A DNA stretch of 64,000 bases from Shewanella halifaxensis HAW-EB4 (GCF_000019185.1 NC_010334.1:248001-312000); one strand, 5' to 3'; positions 26,046 to 35,018 are shown, counted from the first letter of the stretch. The notes: generated by a model from the letters alone, not told the origin. A program made the numbers and translations.

Positions 26046-26984
26046 ATGCCGTTAGATCCAAAAGTCGCACTGTATTTGCAACAAGTGCGTGATTCTGGCG
26101 CACAAGCCTATGAAGACATGACCCCCGCAGAGTCTAGACGCCTCGATATGAATGAGCTGACGAAGACGAAAGCCGATCGAGTGTTAGAGCCCGTGGCCGC
26201 GATAGAGCATAGCTTTATTCCTGGACCCACTGCAGATCTGCCCATTCGGATCTACCGTCCTAAAGGTGACACGAGTGAGTTACAGCCGGCGATTATCTTT
26301 ATTCATGGCAGCGGTTGGGTGGTATCGAACATAGAGACCAATGACCATTTTAGCCGTGCCCTCGCTAATCGCACCGGATCGGTAGTGATCGCGATTAATT
26401 ATCAAAAGGCACCTGAGCACAAGTTTCCCATCCCAATGGATGACTGCTATGCATCGACATTGTGGATCTTTGAGCATGCGACTTTGCTGGGATTAGACTC
26501 GAACCGTATCGGCATCTTAGGTGACAGTGCCGGTGGTAATTTAGCAGCGGCGGTGACGCTAAGGCTGCGTGACGAACAGGGGCCAAAATTGGCTTACCAA
26601 GTACTCGTTTATCCAGCGGTGCAATATGGTTGGCAAACGCCATCGGCTATCGCTCATGCAGAAGGTTATCTATTGCAACAGGCCAGTATGAAGTATTACT
26701 GGGGCCACTACCTGCGTAGCGAAGCCGACGCACAAAATCCCTATTGTTCACCGCTGAATGCCCTGAGCCACAAAGATCTGCCGCCAACACTTATCTATAC
26801 CGCAGAGTTTGATCCATTATGCGATGACGGCTATCTCTATGCCCGAGAATTACAAGGCAGTGGTGTTACAGTCAAATACCGCTGTTTTGACGGCGTGATC
26901 CATGGGTTTATTAAGATGCTTGGGGTGTTTGATCAGGCCGATGAGTTTCTAGATGAACTTAAGCAAGATCTGTTAGAGATCTAG
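26046..26984 (+). CDS. Alpha/beta hydrolase of the hormone-sensitive lipase/acetyl esterase family
   Basis: 312 residues. The oxyanion-hole motif reads HGSGW (residues 87-91, usually HGGG), the nucleophile motif is GDSAGG with Ser161, and Asp256 (EFDPLCDDG) and His286 (IHGFIKM) complete the triad. These enzymes hydrolyse short-chain esters in the cytoplasm. It follows caiE by 173 bases on the same strand and precedes a LysR gene, so it may release carnitine from an ester or act on an unrelated substrate; this is an inference. AAGGAAAG precedes the ATG. A hairpin terminator lies downstream. Confidence 0.85.
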   Translation: MPLDPKVALYLQQVRDSGAQAYEDMTPAESRRLDMNELTKTKADRVLEPVAAIEHSFIPGPTADLPIRIYRPKGDTSELQPAIIFIHGSGWVVSNIETNDHFSRALANRTGSVVIAINYQKAPEHKFPIPMDDCYASTLWIFEHATLLGLDSNRIGILGDSAGGNLAAAVTLRLRDEQGPKLAYQVLVYPAVQYGWQTPSAIAHAEGYLLQQASMKYYWGHYLRSEADAQNPYCSPLNALSHKDLPPTLIYTAEFDPLCDDGYLYARELQGSGVTVKYRCFDGVIHGFIKMLGVFDQADEFLDELKQDLLEI

Positions 26985-27015
26985 GTGTGATTAGTTAAAA
27001 ACATAACTTGGGAAT

Positions 27016-27048
27016 GCTCACGAAACAAACGGTTTCGTGAGCTTGTTC
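27016..27048 (+). terminator. Terminator hairpin after the hydrolase gene
   Basis: GCTCACGAAAC (27016-27026) and GTTTCGTGAGC (27032-27042) are perfect 11-bp arms with a five-base loop. The tail TTGTTC is only partly T-rich. Confidence 0.65.
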
Positions 27049-27173
27049 GAAGAATCATCAACTTGTTCCTCTAGAAAAATTAATTCGCATCTTATTGTGC
27101 TCACAGTTACATTTTTACTCTAAAACCTTGTGCTAGTCTCGTGCATCATGCACTTAAACTATGTATATAAAAT

Positions 27174-28064
27174 ATGAATAATAACATCCCATTAAGGGCG
27201 TTACAGGTTTTTGAATCATGCGCAAGGCTGGAAAGCTGCTCGCTTGCTGCGAATGAGTTATGCATCACTCAGAGCGCGGTCTCTCAACAGATAAAGCTGC
27301 TTGAAGATTACTTCTTAGAAAAGCTATTTCACCGCAATGCGGGCAAAATTACTCTGACTGAATCAGGGCTTGAACTTAGGCAAAGATTAGCGCCGGTTTT
27401 TTATGATTTAAACAGTGTGTGTGCCAGTTTGGTGCCCGATATGTCTAACGAAGTTCGAGTACATTCTTATAACTCTTTAGCCGCCCGTTGGTTAGTACCT
27501 AAGATGGCTAAGCTGAGAAAAGAGCACCCTGAGTTCAACATCAATGTTGGTATGTTTCAAGATGATGTAGAGATGAGCGATATGATCGCCGATATCTTTA
27601 TTATCACCCGCGAATGCCAAGACGGCTATACCATTACTCCGTTAGTCGAAGAGAAGCTGGTGGCTTTTTGTAGCCCTGAATATTTGCAAAAACACCCAGA
27701 GATCTCCTTAAGTACTTTCCATGAGCAGACACTACTTTACTCAAAACACAAAGATTATGGTGTCGATTGGGAAGGCTGGTTTAGAGATAACAAAGTCGCT
27801 GTCGGCCCATTACAGCGAAAAATTATTTTCAACCATAATATGTTGGCAGTTCAGGCAGCAATTTTTGGTCAGGGGATCGTGCTAGGCCTAGAGCAAACGC
27901 TACAAGTAGAATTAGACTCAGGAAACCTGGTGAAGTTAGATCTCCCCCATTGCTATACAGGCTGGACCTACTCAATCGCTTATAAGTCTTCAAGAAAGCG
28001 GGACGCCCGTATAACCAAGATTGTCGATTGGATAATTAAAGAATATGCGGGCAGCGTATCTTAG
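27174..28064 (+). CDS. LysR family (GcvA-like) regulator, candidate carnitine regulator
   Basis: 296 residues. The opening IPLRALQVFESCARLESCSL and ELCITQSAVSQQIKLLEDYF form the GcvA-type helix-turn-helix, and LFHRNAGKITLTESG follows. The effector domain shows SYNSLAARWLVPKMAKLR, typical of this subgroup. No caiF homologue lies in the window, and this gene closes the cai region on the same strand, so it is my first candidate to control cai and fix through the T-N11-A palindromes at 16845-17016; this is an inference. A small palindrome GTGCATCATGCAC (27141-27153) lies just upstream and may be an autoregulatory site. It converges with dsbI copy 1. Confidence 0.9.
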   Translation: MNNNIPLRALQVFESCARLESCSLAANELCITQSAVSQQIKLLEDYFLEKLFHRNAGKITLTESGLELRQRLAPVFYDLNSVCASLVPDMSNEVRVHSYNSLAARWLVPKMAKLRKEHPEFNINVGMFQDDVEMSDMIADIFIITRECQDGYTITPLVEEKLVAFCSPEYLQKHPEISLSTFHEQTLLYSKHKDYGVDWEGWFRDNKVAVGPLQRKIIFNHNMLAVQAAIFGQGIVLGLEQTLQVELDSGNLVKLDLPHCYTGWTYSIAYKSSRKRDARITKIVDWIIKEYAGSVS

Positions 28065-28189
28065 CCGCAATTGTTATTTATCTGATTAAAGCTGTATCAG
28101 TACTAATCGAGAAGCTGAGGGAGAAGGTTTACTCGTGATTGGGGAAACTGTGGAAGAGAGTTAAATATTGCATTGTTTAGAGTGATTTA

Positions 28190-28220
28190 GTGGCCACTAA
28201 AGTTAGTGGCCACAGTTTTT
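28190..28220 (+). terminator. Terminator hairpin inside repeat copy 1
   Basis: GTGGCCACTAA and TTAGTGGCCAC form 11-bp arms with a two-base loop, followed by AGTTTTT on the plus strand. It can end LysR transcription and may also protect the dsbI 3' end. Confidence 0.75.
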
Positions 28221-28243
28221 AATAACGTATGGTTGATTAGTCG

Positions 28244-28879
28244 TTACTTCTTAAGCGGAAGAAGCTTCTTCAGTGAGCGAACCCAACCAAAGGTCAACGG
28301 CGCCAAACAGACCATAAATACGGTATAAGCGATTATGCAGTAATGTGCCATATTCATGCCCAGTAGAGTCCAATCGTCTTCACCACAGCCGCCCGTTGGA
28401 GCAAACTCAAATGGTAGCCACTCATCAAGTGGTAGGTTGAGTGGGAAGCGTGGATCGGTTGAACAAGCTGAGCCAGCAGCATCGCCTGCAGCAGCAAAGA
28501 AGTCCATCGTCTCATCGACTACCATGTGCGCCGCATCATGGATCTTCATTAACTCAACAGACCACATCCAGCCCTGAATGACTGCGTACCACGCCAGTAA
28601 TAAACCTAAGAACTTGAGTATGTGATTTCTCGGATCGATCAGAATGATCAGACCCGCAAGCACGATACAGCACTGGCTAAAGCGAATGTAAACACATAGC
28701 TCACAGGGATCCATCGCCAAGAACAGTTGGAAATAGAAGATGGCCGACAGAATAAGAAATAGTGCTCCTCCAACCATCACTAACCAGATGGGCCGATGGT
28801 CTTGCATATGGGTTAAGCTGTCGGCAGGGGTGGCCTTAAACTGCCCCCAGAACTCTTTCAATCGTTGCTGCAATGACAT
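28244..28879 (-). CDS. dsbI: DsbI, inner-membrane thiol oxidoreductase partner of DsbL (copy 1)
   Basis: 211 residues, DsbB family. Four hydrophobic helices are expected (about residues 30-50, 63-81, 87-105 and 175-198). The first periplasmic Cys pair is CELC (near residue 58), and the second pair is probably C139 in SACSTDP and C164 in GGCGEDD. DsbI re-oxidises DsbL and hands electrons to quinone. It follows dsbL by nine bases in the tsx-like/assT/dsbL/dsbI operon, an order close to that of uropathogenic E. coli assT-dsbL-dsbI. It differs from copy 2 only at residue 12 (Gly here, Arg there). Confidence 0.92.
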   Translation of the reverse strand: MSLQQRLKEFWGQFKATPADSLTHMQDHRPIWLVMVGGALFLILSAIFYFQLFLAMDPCELCVYIRFSQCCIVLAGLIILIDPRNHILKFLGLLLAWYAVIQGWMWSVELMKIHDAAHMVVDETMDFFAAAGDAAGSACSTDPRFPLNLPLDEWLPFEFAPTGGCGEDDWTLLGMNMAHYCIIAYTVFMVCLAPLTFGWVRSLKKLLPLKK

Positions 28880-28888
28880 AATAATCCC

Positions 28889-29500
28889 TTACTTAGCAGA
28901 CAGTTCAGCGATAAGCTCTTTGAGCATATCCATCGAACGGATTGATTTGGTGTTGATCAGGTATTTACCGTTAACGGTAATCGCAGGCACACCTTGGATC
29001 TTTGCAACTTCAACCCCTTTATCCCATTTGGTCATTAGCTGTTTTACTTTTGGATCTTGAGCATGAGTATCAAACTCGGCGCGGCTCATGCCTAATGTAT
29101 CGAGGGTAAATGCAATGGTAGAATCGGCATCTTTAAATTTGACCTTCTTGACGTGGTACTGGTCGTAGTACTTGTCCTTTAATTGCTTGAATGTCTTCTC
29201 GCCTTTGATCTCTTTAGCGATGGCCAATGCCGTTGATTTCTCTACGCCAAAAGGTGGTTTACTGGTGATATGGTACTGATCCAAAGTGCTGCCAGCAGGC
29301 ATTAACTTATCGTTAGGAATACCTGCTTTTTCATACTTGTAGCAGAAAGGACAGTTAATCGAGTAGATCTTCACTACTTGGTTCGGGGCATTAAATTGAG
29401 CCACTTCTGGCAATACTTGGTATTCAACTCCCTCTGTTGCTGCATGGGCACCAAATGATAGAAATAGAGTTGCTGCGATGGCGGAAAGTGTTTTTTTCAT
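28889..29500 (-). CDS. dsbL: DsbL, periplasmic thiol:disulfide oxidase for arylsulfate sulfotransferase (copy 1)
   Basis: 203 residues with a signal peptide ending near AHAATEG. DsbA-like thioredoxin fold with the active site CPFC (Cys50, Cys53) and the cis-proline loop GVPAITV. The E. coli DsbL site is CAFC, so the dipeptide differs. It forms the disulfide in AssT and is recycled by DsbI. It differs from copy 2 at residue 6 (Ser versus Thr) and residue 149 (Asp versus Asn). It is separated from assT1 by 68 bases that hold a perfect palindrome. Confidence 0.92.
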   Translation of the reverse strand: MKKTLSAIAATLFLSFGAHAATEGVEYQVLPEVAQFNAPNQVVKIYSINCPFCYKYEKAGIPNDKLMPAGSTLDQYHITSKPPFGVEKSTALAIAKEIKGEKTFKQLKDKYYDQYHVKKVKFKDADSTIAFTLDTLGMSRAEFDTHAQDPKVKQLMTKWDKGVEVAKIQGVPAITVNGKYLINTKSIRSMDMLKELIAELSAK

Positions 29501-29535
29501 GAGTGAGTTCCATTAAAAATAGGGTTAACAGCTGT

Positions 29536-29557
29536 CAGCGCCTTTTAAAAGGCGCTG
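29536..29557 (-). promoter_or_regulatory. Perfect 22-base palindrome between assT1 and dsbL1
   Basis: CAGCGCCTTTTAAAAGGCGC followed by TG forms an 11-bp-arm hairpin on the minus-strand transcript, without a T-run behind it. It probably sets the ratio of AssT to DsbLI mRNA. Confidence 0.6.
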
Positions 29558-29568
29558 CCATTGGTTTA

Positions 29569-31329
29569 TTACTGGTTAAACATGGCTTCTGGGTGAACTA
29601 CTGTTGAGCGGTAACCCGGCTCGTGTTTAGTCAGGGTTTTAACCTTGATTTCAACTTTTACTTCATTGGTTTTTGGATCAACCTCTGTAATCCAATGCTC
29701 CGGAGCCTTATCACTTTCTAGCAGACCTGCTGAAGCTGATGCCATAAACATGGTGTTATGATCTGGCTGGAATTCAGTAATAGAGGTAATTGGGCTGTAC
29801 CACTCATAGCCGCGGTCTTTACCGTATTCCCAGGTCTGTTGAACCGTCATATTGTCCATATCGACCTTGTATTCAACACCACGAGAGTACTTCATTGTCG
29901 GTAGAGCTGGCTGCTCAAGAGAGCGTCCATCGCCATTGTCGAAGACTGTAACTGTGCCACGTTCAGGTACAGGCCAAGCGGTATGCTGAGTCCATGTCCA
30001 GTCAAAGTCACCTTCACAATCTTTGGCATCACACTTTAACTTTTTGCCCTTTTTATCAACCGGGATGAGTACCTTATCTGCTAGATCTCCTTCCCAGCCG
30101 ATAGGGGTACCAAGGATCCACTTCACTTCATCGTCACGGCCAATCTTAATCACTGCTGATTGATGACGAGAACTGATGATGATGCTGTCGTCTTCTGCGT
30201 CATAACCAATAGAGTTGATATGTAACCAGTTGCGACCTGTATCTACACCGGCAACGTCGCCATAAGGCTCATTTGCTAGCTCTTCTGCTGACATTGTCTT
30301 ACCCGCAGAGGCTACATCTACGTTTAGACACACTGCGCCCATATCCAATGAACTCAATACATCATCACGTAATGGATCTAGGATCTTATTGAAGTCCCAT
30401 ACCTTAACGACTTCGCCATTGTTATTAACTTCAATTACATGGTCACGAATAGAGTCAACTTTTATCCCTGTTGGAGTGATATAGTCTTTTTTGCCCACAC
30501 GTAGCAACAGGTTGCCGTTTGGCATTTCAGTCACTTCATGAGAGAAACCGATATAGCCGCGAGGAAGATCACGTTTGAAAATTGGTTTGCCGATAAAGTC
30601 GTACTTGGCATAGTAAGGTGACAGGAAGCCATTATGTTGATTAAACATCAGGCCCTGACCGAAGATAAGCTTACCGTCACGGGTTTGTTTAAATGACATG
30701 GACCCGCCTGGACGGTCATAAATTACATCGGCACTTAAGTGCCAGCGTACATCACCGTTGGTATCAATAATATTCTGGGTTGGTTTCCAATCCCACTTAT
30801 CACGCAGATCGGGTGTGATGACTTGGCCATCGACTAGATAAAATCTATCTTCAAACCCCTTAGCAACTTTAATCGGTTCATATTCATACTGAGTTCTATC
30901 CTGACCATCAATATGTTGATGTGGTATATCATTGGTACGGATCTTATATGTCTCTTTAATTTTTTTACCATCAAGCTTGTAGGAGACTTCAACTTCATTA
31001 AGGTGGTCAGGGTAGAGACCAAACACCGGAATCCCGTTATGTGTATTCAACTGAGTAGTACTGACGGGATAATCAATATCAATGCCTTTACGGTCTTTAC
31101 CTTTGACGGAAACCGTGGCGTTTGTAATCGTTTTACCTCCCAAATCAATCACTGCAACCAATGGACTAAAGTCATAAGGGTCAACGTAGACAAAGCCTAA
31201 TTGTCCTTGAGCAACAGCGGAAGATGAAGTACCTGGTAAATTTCCCGCAGCATTTACTGATAATGAAATTGCCGAGCAAGTAAGCACCGAGGCTGTTAAA
31301 ATCGCTGACATTATTTTATTAAGTTTCAT
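29569..31329 (-). CDS. assT: Arylsulfate sulfotransferase AssT (paralogue 1)
   Basis: 586 residues with a signal peptide of about 27 residues. The enzyme transfers sulfate between phenolic compounds in the periplasm without PAPS, through a sulfo-histidine. Residues matching the E. coli catalytic set are His264 (FSHEVTEMP), His370 (NWLHINS), Arg388 (SSRHQ) and His449 (WTQHTAW, the transient sulfo-His). Cys433 and Cys438 (KCDAKDC) correspond to the disulfide made by DsbL. It lies 14 bases after the Tsx-like gene and upstream of dsbL1-dsbI1 in one operon. It is clearly diverged from paralogue 2 at 35096, mainly in residues 130-270. Confidence 0.95.
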   Translation of the reverse strand: MKLNKIMSAILTASVLTCSAISLSVNAAGNLPGTSSSAVAQGQLGFVYVDPYDFSPLVAVIDLGGKTITNATVSVKGKDRKGIDIDYPVSTTQLNTHNGIPVFGLYPDHLNEVEVSYKLDGKKIKETYKIRTNDIPHQHIDGQDRTQYEYEPIKVAKGFEDRFYLVDGQVITPDLRDKWDWKPTQNIIDTNGDVRWHLSADVIYDRPGGSMSFKQTRDGKLIFGQGLMFNQHNGFLSPYYAKYDFIGKPIFKRDLPRGYIGFSHEVTEMPNGNLLLRVGKKDYITPTGIKVDSIRDHVIEVNNNGEVVKVWDFNKILDPLRDDVLSSLDMGAVCLNVDVASAGKTMSAEELANEPYGDVAGVDTGRNWLHINSIGYDAEDDSIIISSRHQSAVIKIGRDDEVKWILGTPIGWEGDLADKVLIPVDKKGKKLKCDAKDCEGDFDWTWTQHTAWPVPERGTVTVFDNGDGRSLEQPALPTMKYSRGVEYKVDMDNMTVQQTWEYGKDRGYEWYSPITSITEFQPDHNTMFMASASAGLLESDKAPEHWITEVDPKTNEVKVEIKVKTLTKHEPGYRSTVVHPEAMFNQ

Positions 31330-31343
31330 AGTTAATCCCTTTA

Positions 31344-32090
31344 TTAGAATTTATATTGGACTGAGTAAAAAAATGCATCGTGATAGCCTTTTTTACCTAA
31401 GTTATTTTCTGCGTAACGATAACTGACACCCACTGACCAATTATTGTTGATTATCCAGTTTGCTCGTAGTTGACCATTAAAACCAAAGTCTTCCATGTCG
31501 CCTGCTAATTCCAAATATTGTTCATTTCTGCCGAAATAAAACTCTTGCCACCAGACAAATTTAAAATCTTGATCAAATAATGATAAATCATGACTAATAT
31601 TTAAATACGCGTAGCCACCATTAAAACCTTGCTCATCAAAATTAGAGTCAAAAGCCTTATATGTGGCATTCACTATGTGTGCGGCGAACGCTAGCTGTAC
31701 ATAAGTATTGTCATAGTTTTTATCCCAGCTAAATCCAAGCAATGTATTGGTTTCTCCCCAGACAGGCATTGATTTATCAAACACTTGGCCGTATAAGTTG
31801 AAATCCGTTTCGCCAATATTTATTTGACCGACTAGATTTATTTCAGTCCCATAAATGTCTGTATTATCGAAGTTTTCCAATGTGACATGACCATAGATAT
31901 CGCCAAGTGCAGTGCCATGTGCACCTATCATTTTGATGTATGGATTATTATTTTTTGACTCACCAAAGTAGTCAGATGCGCTACTTCTCCAATCCATCAA
32001 GCCCGTCTCAACGGCTAACATTGCTGCATTCGAAGAAAAGGAAATACTGAGAGCTAACGCAGCTATTCCTGATTGTAATTTCTTATTCAT
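31344..32090 (-). CDS. Tsx/OmpK-like outer-membrane channel protein, first gene of the assT1 operon
   Basis: 248 residues. A signal peptide ends at SNAAML, the body is a beta-barrel rich in aromatic residues, and the protein ends in YSVQYKF with a terminal Phe. Its size and pattern (MDWRSSASDYFGESKNNNPY, TLLGFSWDKNYDNTY) suggest the nucleoside-channel Tsx/OmpK family, but similarity is weak by eye. As the first gene ahead of assT1 it could admit or export aryl sulfates and phenols. It is divergent from the TetR gene, which may control it. Confidence 0.6.
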   Translation of the reverse strand: MNKKLQSGIAALALSISFSSNAAMLAVETGLMDWRSSASDYFGESKNNNPYIKMIGAHGTALGDIYGHVTLENFDNTDIYGTEINLVGQINIGETDFNLYGQVFDKSMPVWGETNTLLGFSWDKNYDNTYVQLAFAAHIVNATYKAFDSNFDEQGFNGGYAYLNISHDLSLFDQDFKFVWWQEFYFGRNEQYLELAGDMEDFGFNGQLRANWIINNNWSVGVSYRYAENNLGKKGYHDAFFYSVQYKF

Positions 32091-32254
32091 AACTCACCTC
32101 TATTGAAAGTGATTGCGATGTTATGAATTGAAGCGCGATGATAACTAGAGGAGGCTCACAAAAAAAAATTAGAATATCTTTATATTATTTAAACCTTGAT
32201 TGTAGGCATGAAAAATAAAAAATTATTTTTTTTAGAGATGGGATTCACAAAAAA

Positions 32255-32920
32255 ATGGAAAGCAAGACTTTAGAACATATTTTAAATGTGTCAGAACAGC
32301 TAATTTATAAAGATGGTGTGATCGGGTTTAAGTTTTGCACTGTAGCAAAAGAAGCTGGAATCTCTACAACTAGCTTATATAAGTTCTTTGGAAATAAAGA
32401 AGATATATTGGTTGCTTTGGCAAGTAAAAGTTTTATGAACACCAAAAATAAAAAGTGGTGGTTAAATTTAGAAGGTGATGCGCTAATAAAAGTCATTGCT
32501 TATTATATTTTACAGTTAGATGTCGCTCATGATTTTCCCTTTTACTCATCTATGTCAACGCTAACAAGTAATCAGCTTATTTGCGGTCGTTCTGCTCACC
32601 CTCATATCAGCGCATTGAATAAGAATGCCTATGGTTTTTGGCAAACACCTATTGCGCTATTGCAGCAGGCTAGAGGGCAGGGGAGTTGTCAACTCTGTGA
32701 CCAAGCGATTACTAGACTGTGTGCACTGATCTCTATGATTATCAGAGGTCAGGAAGTTGTATCTTGTGCTGAGGTAGGTAGAGCTTGCAGTGCAGAAGCG
32801 AATCTCACAACCCAATGGATTATTGAATTTTGTTTTAAGCAAGTGGGCTTCGAATACCATTTAATTAATCATTGTATCCAACAAGCAGATATCCTAATCA
32901 CAGAGCATGGTCTTCGGTAA
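32255..32920 (+). CDS. TetR family regulator divergent from the assT1 operon
   Basis: 221 residues. The N-terminal helix-turn-helix is clear (FKFCTVAKEAGISTTSLYKFFGNKEDILVAL, split here for length: residues 25-40 and 41-55). The C-terminal ligand domain is not recognisable and has several cysteines (for example CQLCDQ). It faces the Tsx-like/assT1/dsbLI operon across 164 AT-rich bases, the usual position for a repressor acting on a divergent operon, perhaps with a phenolic inducer; this is an inference. The terminator in repeat copy 2 lies 145 bases after its stop. Confidence 0.82.
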   Translation: MESKTLEHILNVSEQLIYKDGVIGFKFCTVAKEAGISTTSLYKFFGNKEDILVALASKSFMNTKNKKWWLNLEGDALIKVIAYYILQLDVAHDFPFYSSMSTLTSNQLICGRSAHPHISALNKNAYGFWQTPIALLQQARGQGSCQLCDQAITRLCALISMIIRGQEVVSCAEVGRACSAEANLTTQWIIEFCFKQVGFEYHLINHCIQQADILITEHGLR

Positions 32921-33064
32921 CGGAACTGCTCATAAAATGCCATATGTGTTTGAAGTATGACTCAATGCAGGGAAAGTAAAGTTATGCCGTTATCCCAGTT
33001 ATCAGCGGCGACGGTTATGGGTAACAGATCAGTTAAATTATCGATGTTTTGGTCACTGTTAACT

Positions 33065-33095
33065 GTGGCCACTAAAGTTAGTGGCCACAGTTTTT
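33065..33095 (+). terminator. Terminator hairpin inside repeat copy 2
   Basis: Identical to the hairpin of copy 1 (GTGGCCACTAA arms, AGTTTTT tail). Here it ends transcription from the TetR gene. Confidence 0.75.
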
Positions 33096-33118
33096 AATAA
33101 CGCATGGTTGATTAGTCA

Positions 33119-33754
33119 TTACTTCTTAAGCGGAAGAAGCTTCTTCAGTGAGCGAACCCAACCAAAGGTCAACGGCGCCAAACAGACCATAAATACGGTA
33201 TAAGCGATTATGCAGTAATGTGCCATATTCATGCCCAGTAGAGTCCAATCGTCTTCACCACAGCCGCCCGTTGGAGCAAACTCAAATGGTAGCCATTCAT
33301 CAAGTGGTAGGTTGAGTGGGAAGCGTGGATCGGTTGAACAAGCTGAGCCAGCAGCATCGCCTGCAGCAGCAAAGAAGTCCATCGTCTCATCGACTACCAT
33401 ATGCGCCGCATCATGGATCTTCATTAACTCAACAGACCACATCCAGCCCTGAATGACTGCGTACCACGCCAGTAATAAACCTAAGAACTTGAGTATGTGA
33501 TTTCTCGGATCGATCAGAATGATCAGACCCGCAAGCACGATACAGCACTGGCTAAAGCGAATGTAAACACATAGCTCACAGGGATCCATCGCCAAGAACA
33601 GTTGGAAATAGAAGATGGCCGACAAAATAAGAAATAGTGCTCCTCCAACCATCACTAACCAGATGGGTCGATGGTCTTGCATATGGGTTAAGCTGTCGGC
33701 AGGGGTGGCCTTAAACTGCCTCCAGAACTCTTTCAATCGTTGCTGCAATGACAT
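33119..33754 (-). CDS. dsbI: DsbI, inner-membrane thiol oxidoreductase partner of DsbL (copy 2)
   Basis: 211 residues, identical to copy 1 except Arg at residue 12 in the cytoplasmic N terminus. The CELC site and the second periplasmic cysteine pair are kept, so it should be functional. It follows dsbL2 by nine bases. The pair is transcribed away from assT2, not as part of an assT operon. Confidence 0.92.
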   Translation of the reverse strand: MSLQQRLKEFWRQFKATPADSLTHMQDHRPIWLVMVGGALFLILSAIFYFQLFLAMDPCELCVYIRFSQCCIVLAGLIILIDPRNHILKFLGLLLAWYAVIQGWMWSVELMKIHDAAHMVVDETMDFFAAAGDAAGSACSTDPRFPLNLPLDEWLPFEFAPTGGCGEDDWTLLGMNMAHYCIIAYTVFMVCLAPLTFGWVRSLKKLLPLKK

Positions 33755-33763
33755 AATAATCCC

Positions 33764-34375
33764 CTATTTAGCAGACAGTTCAGCGATAAGCTCTTTGAGC
33801 ATATCCATCGAACGGATTGATTTGGTGTTGATCAGGTATTTGCCGTTAACGGTAATCGCAGGCACACCTTGGATCTTTGCAACTTCAACCCCTTTATCCC
33901 ATTTGGTCATTAGCTGTTTTACTTTTGGATTTTGAGCATGAGTATCAAACTCGGCACGGCTCATGCCTAATGTATCGAGGGTAAATGCAATGGTAGAATC
34001 GGCATCTTTAAATTTGACCTTCTTGACGTGGTACTGGTCGTAGTACTTGTCCTTTAATTGCTTGAATGTCTTCTCGCCTTTGATCTCTTTAGCGATGGCC
34101 AATGCCGTTGATTTCTCTACGCCAAAAGGTGGTTTACTGGTGATATGGTACTGATCCAAAGTGCTGCCAGCAGGCATTAACTTATCGTTAGGAATACCTG
34201 CTTTTTCATACTTGTAGCAGAAAGGACAGTTAATCGAGTAGATCTTCACTACTTGGTTTGGGGCGTTAAATTGAGCCACTTCCGGTAATACTTGGTACTC
34301 AACTCCCTCTGTTGCTGCATGGGCACCAAATGATAGAAATAGAGTTGCTGCGATGGCGGTAAGTGTTTTTTTCAT
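33764..34375 (-). CDS. dsbL: DsbL, periplasmic thiol:disulfide oxidase (copy 2)
   Basis: 203 residues, CPFC active site at Cys50 and Cys53, signal peptide as in copy 1. It differs from copy 1 only by Thr6 and Asn149. Upstream of the start codon the sequence is unrelated to that before copy 1, with AAGGAG-like TTGGAGATAAC before the ATG, so expression is driven by the 720-base region shared with assT2 rather than by an assT operon. Confidence 0.92.
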   Translation of the reverse strand: MKKTLTAIAATLFLSFGAHAATEGVEYQVLPEVAQFNAPNQVVKIYSINCPFCYKYEKAGIPNDKLMPAGSTLDQYHITSKPPFGVEKSTALAIAKEIKGEKTFKQLKDKYYDQYHVKKVKFKDADSTIAFTLDTLGMSRAEFDTHAQNPKVKQLMTKWDKGVEVAKIQGVPAITVNGKYLINTKSIRSMDMLKELIAELSAK

Positions 34376-34556
34376 GTTATCTCCAAAGATATATTAAATT
34401 TGTTGGATTTTGAAAACTTATATTGTTAATAGTTATTGTTTTTGTCGATGTAAAAATAAAACGTCATTGTTTGTTATAACTATAAGATTTTAATTTGATT
34501 AATATTGGATGCTGGCTATTTCGTTACTATCTTATTTTTAAATGACATATATTGAT

Positions 34557-34572
34557 TGTGATGGTGGTCACG
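34557..34572. promoter_or_regulatory. Predicted CRP site between dsbL2 and assT2
   Basis: TGTGATGGTGGTCACG matches TGTGA-N6-TCACA with one mismatch. It lies 182 bases from the dsbL2 start. Confidence 0.55.
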
Positions 34573-35002
34573 TTTTATTTGCAGTCCTATTTATAAGTGT
34601 TATTAATTTTAAGTCGGCTGGAGTTTGATATTCAATTTTTAGTTTTTGAATTATGTTTATGGAAAAAATCAATATCATTGGATCTGTTCATTCTGTATTG
34701 GTTTCCTTTGTTGTGGTCGCAACGTGTTGTTTTGTATGTGATTACTTTGATTTTGTTGATGTTTTTTTATTGTTTTTTATGGTTTTTAGATATTTTTAAC
34801 ATTGGTTTCCATAAGGTTTGATCCCTGTTGGTTTATCTTTTATTAGCTGAAACCCTCATGAATTATAAGTTTTAGATGTATAAAGTTCATTGTTTTATGT
34901 TATTTATATAATCGATATGTAAATTCGCATTTCTTTAATTCATGGTTTTTTATTTGTTGGTCGTTATATTGTGGTGATGAAAAAAGTTGGTGCTTTGATT
35001 AT

Positions 35003-35018
35003 TGTGACATCATTCTCA
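35003..35018. promoter_or_regulatory. Predicted CRP site upstream of assT2
   Basis: TGTGACATCATTCTCA matches the CRP consensus with one mismatch. It ends 77 bases before the assT2 start, a plausible activating position. Confidence 0.5.

Larger units (their letters stand above)
28190..29500. repeat. 1311-bp direct repeat, copy 1 (terminator + dsbI + dsbL)
   Basis: This segment recurs at 33065-34375 at exactly the same length, with about 18 substitutions and no indels (about 98.6 percent identity). Both copies start at the GTGGCCACTAA hairpin and end at the dsbL start codon; the flanks beyond those points are unrelated. Confidence 0.95.
33065..34375. repeat. 1311-bp direct repeat, copy 2 (terminator + dsbI + dsbL)
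   Basis: Offset from copy 1 by exactly 4875 bases. Nearly all differences are synonymous or lie between the genes; three change an amino acid. The downstream partner differs: copy 1 is joined to assT1 while copy 2 diverges from assT2. Confidence 0.95.

Noticed and set aside
33065..34375. Second dsbLI copy as an assembly duplication
   Set aside because: The copies differ at about 18 positions and have different flanks on both sides, so they are real separate loci.
34597..34821. 74-codon open frame with membrane-like composition
   Set aside because: The region is very rich in T, which by itself produces Phe and Leu codons. There is no ribosome site and no family resemblance.
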